A DNA stretch of 64,000 nt from Semisulcospira habei (lineage: Eukaryota; Mollusca; Gastropoda; Semisulcospiridae): positions 90,321,504-90,385,503 of the forward strand of contig BTPG01000006.1 of assembly GCA_036245525.1 (NCBI GenBank). The letters run 5' to 3'. This document shows positions 62,484 through 64,000 of the stretch, one piece after another. The notes beneath the pieces were generated by a model, which was given only the letters and a program-made list of their open reading frames with translations, was not told the DNA's origin and did no database searches. The position numbers were made by a program, and so were the translations under genes. Each line of letters starts with the position of its first letter. Positions within the stretch are counted from its first letter, which is position 1.

Positions 62484-62932
62484 TCATTTAGCACGGTCAA
62501 AGCACCATTCGTCAGGCCCCTATAGAGCCACACTACGCATCAAAAGACACCAAACGGCGTTCTGCAGATCATATATTTAGCACGGTCAAAGCACCACTTG
62601 TCAGGCCCCTATAGAGCCACACTACGCATCAAAAGACACCAAACGGCGTTCTGCAGATCATATATTTAGCACGGTCAAAGCACCATTCGTCAGGCCCCTA
62701 TAGAGCCACACTACGCATCAAAAGACACCAAACGGCGTTCTGCAGATCATATATTTAGCACGGTCAAAGCACCATTCGTCAGGCCCCTATAGAGCCACAC
62801 TACGCATCAAAAGACACCAAACGGCGTTCTGCAGATCATATATTTAGCACGGTCAAAGCACCATTCGTCAGGCCCCTATAGAGCCACACTACGCATCAAA
62901 AGACACCAAACGACGTTCTGCAGATCATATTT
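62484..62932 (+). repeat. 89-bp tandem array, five copies
   Basis: gcacggtcaa recurs at 62491, 62580, 62669, 62758 and 62847, exactly 89 bp apart. Only isolated changes (accacttgtc in copy 2, aacgacgttc in copy 5). Confidence 0.97.
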
Positions 62933-64000
62933 TTAAGTTTGGAAATTTAGATTGCACCAACAAAAGGCTTGTTCTTTTGTCTAAACAGTATTGCAAACTG
63001 CTTTCTTTTATTTATTTAAATTTTTGTTTGTTTAAATATTTTGGGGGGTTATTTTCCCCAGGATCAAGCATCTCAACACAGTCAAAAAACTGTCTGCAAC
63101 ATTACATTGTACATTGTACATTGCTTAGCGTCCCGACAGCAATAAGACTTTCTCAGGACGTGCCTGCACTGCTTGTGAAAAAACCCAACTAAACAGAACA
63201 TTGAATGTATGTCGCCAGCCGGTCAAATACATTAAATAAACCTAACACATGGGGCCTAAATAAAGCTAAGACCATTTAGCAACACACATCCAATATCAAG
63301 AGCTTCAGGCAGTGCAGACAGTAGGGAGAGTTTTAAAAAGGCAAATACAGGTGAATGGACCTCGGCTAGACAGAAACACATGCCCCAGAATAGAGAGGAA
63401 AACGCACCCTGTGGGGCTGACCAGGGTGACCCTGGGAACTAAAAAGTAGTTAACCCCACCCACTGCTGACAGTATGTGTATGGGTAACTTAGCCGGAGCT
63501 CTATGATGTAAGTACAATGCCAAATGTCGAAATTCATCGTTTGGAGGGTGTATTGTTTTTGTACCGGAGTCGCGGATTTATCGTCTGCATCGGCCTTGTT
63601 TTGAATTAATATGCATATTTATGAGCCTACGCCACAAGGCCACCGGCCGACTGTGTATCGCAATACTGCAGGTCACTAGGTCATCGGTGTGGTGTGCCGT
63701 GTCAGTGTACACGTGTAGCCGCATCCCTTTGACGTAATTTTGCACGAGAAAGTAAAATAAACCTTCCATACTATGCTGTTGAAAATCACAATCCGGTTTC
63801 CGCTCGACCTGCTAATAGTATTGTACTAGTCGTAACGATCGTGCGTACACCGACTAGTAGTGCACCGAGGGCTTGCGTGTTTGCGATCGCAACTTGAACT
63901 GCGAGCGTGCGCCGTCCACGGTGCCTAGTTTGACCTTTGATCCTTTACCCCTGGAAACAGGCACAGTCTACCATAATTGAAACAGAACATTGGTATTTAT

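Larger units (their letters stand above)
59206..64000. other. repeat-rich region, no further gene recognised
   Basis: Contains B, J, K fragments, microsatellites and tandem arrays listed below. 60700-60950 has a faint 17-18 bp repetition (tagcactac, agatctacgtgtc). 62940-64000 shows nothing I recognise; any upstream exons of the zinc-finger gene would lie here. Confidence 0.55.

Overview
The window comes from an animal genome. It carries an intron-rich gene with GT-AG splice sites, many short dispersed hairpin elements, a DIRS-type retrotransposon, a LINE end, a tRNA-derived SINE and a pogo-like transposon. A marine invertebrate, perhaps a mollusc, fits best, but nothing here proves the taxon.

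Host genes. The main gene is on the + strand from 6868 (or upstream of the window) to 37848. It encodes a delta-catenin/ARVCF/p120 family armadillo protein. I traced 19 coding exons; every junction keeps the reading frame, and the protein ends in the PDZ ligand DSWV. From the ATG at 10264 it is 1194 residues. The extreme N terminus (coiled coil) seems to lie outside the window. A second probable host gene, on the - strand at 58690-59205, is the last coding exon of a five-finger C2H2/C2HC zinc-finger protein.

Autonomous-type elements. Intron 11 of the catenin gene holds a 6.2 kb GC-rich DIRS element (about 24427-30600) with split inverted terminal repeats, an internal complementary region, decayed RT, RNase H and tyrosine recombinase genes, and an embedded, structurally well-kept 5S rRNA sequence (26180-26298). 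At 41750-45144 lies an apparently intact pogo-like transposon with TA target duplication and an 823-codon - strand gene. That gene joins Psq and CENP-B DNA-binding domains and a DDD transposase to an OTU cysteine-protease domain and a PHD finger.

Hairpin elements. Roughly 70 short near-perfect palindromes litter introns and intergenic DNA. Local family names are used below. Families A, B, C and L share one hairpin core (core-1, arm starting CAAGGGTAGTGCCAGA) but have different outer sequence. Family D carries core-2 (arm starting CAAGAGGCATAGATCC). E, F and G are other palindromes. Most of these are bounded by TTAA followed by CCC or CTC, as expected of piggyBac- or Kolobok-type non-autonomous elements, and many abut each other sharing one TTAA. 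H, I, J, M and N are palindrome families without clear TTAA ends. Long arrays (35, 53 and 89 bp units), CA/TG microsatellites and long poly-C/poly-G tracts fill much of the rest.

Regions: 1-6867 upstream repeats; 6868-37848 catenin gene; 37849-41749 its 3' UTR and repeats; 41750-45144 pogo element; 45145-58689 repeats only; 58690-59205 zinc-finger exon; 59206-64000 repeats.
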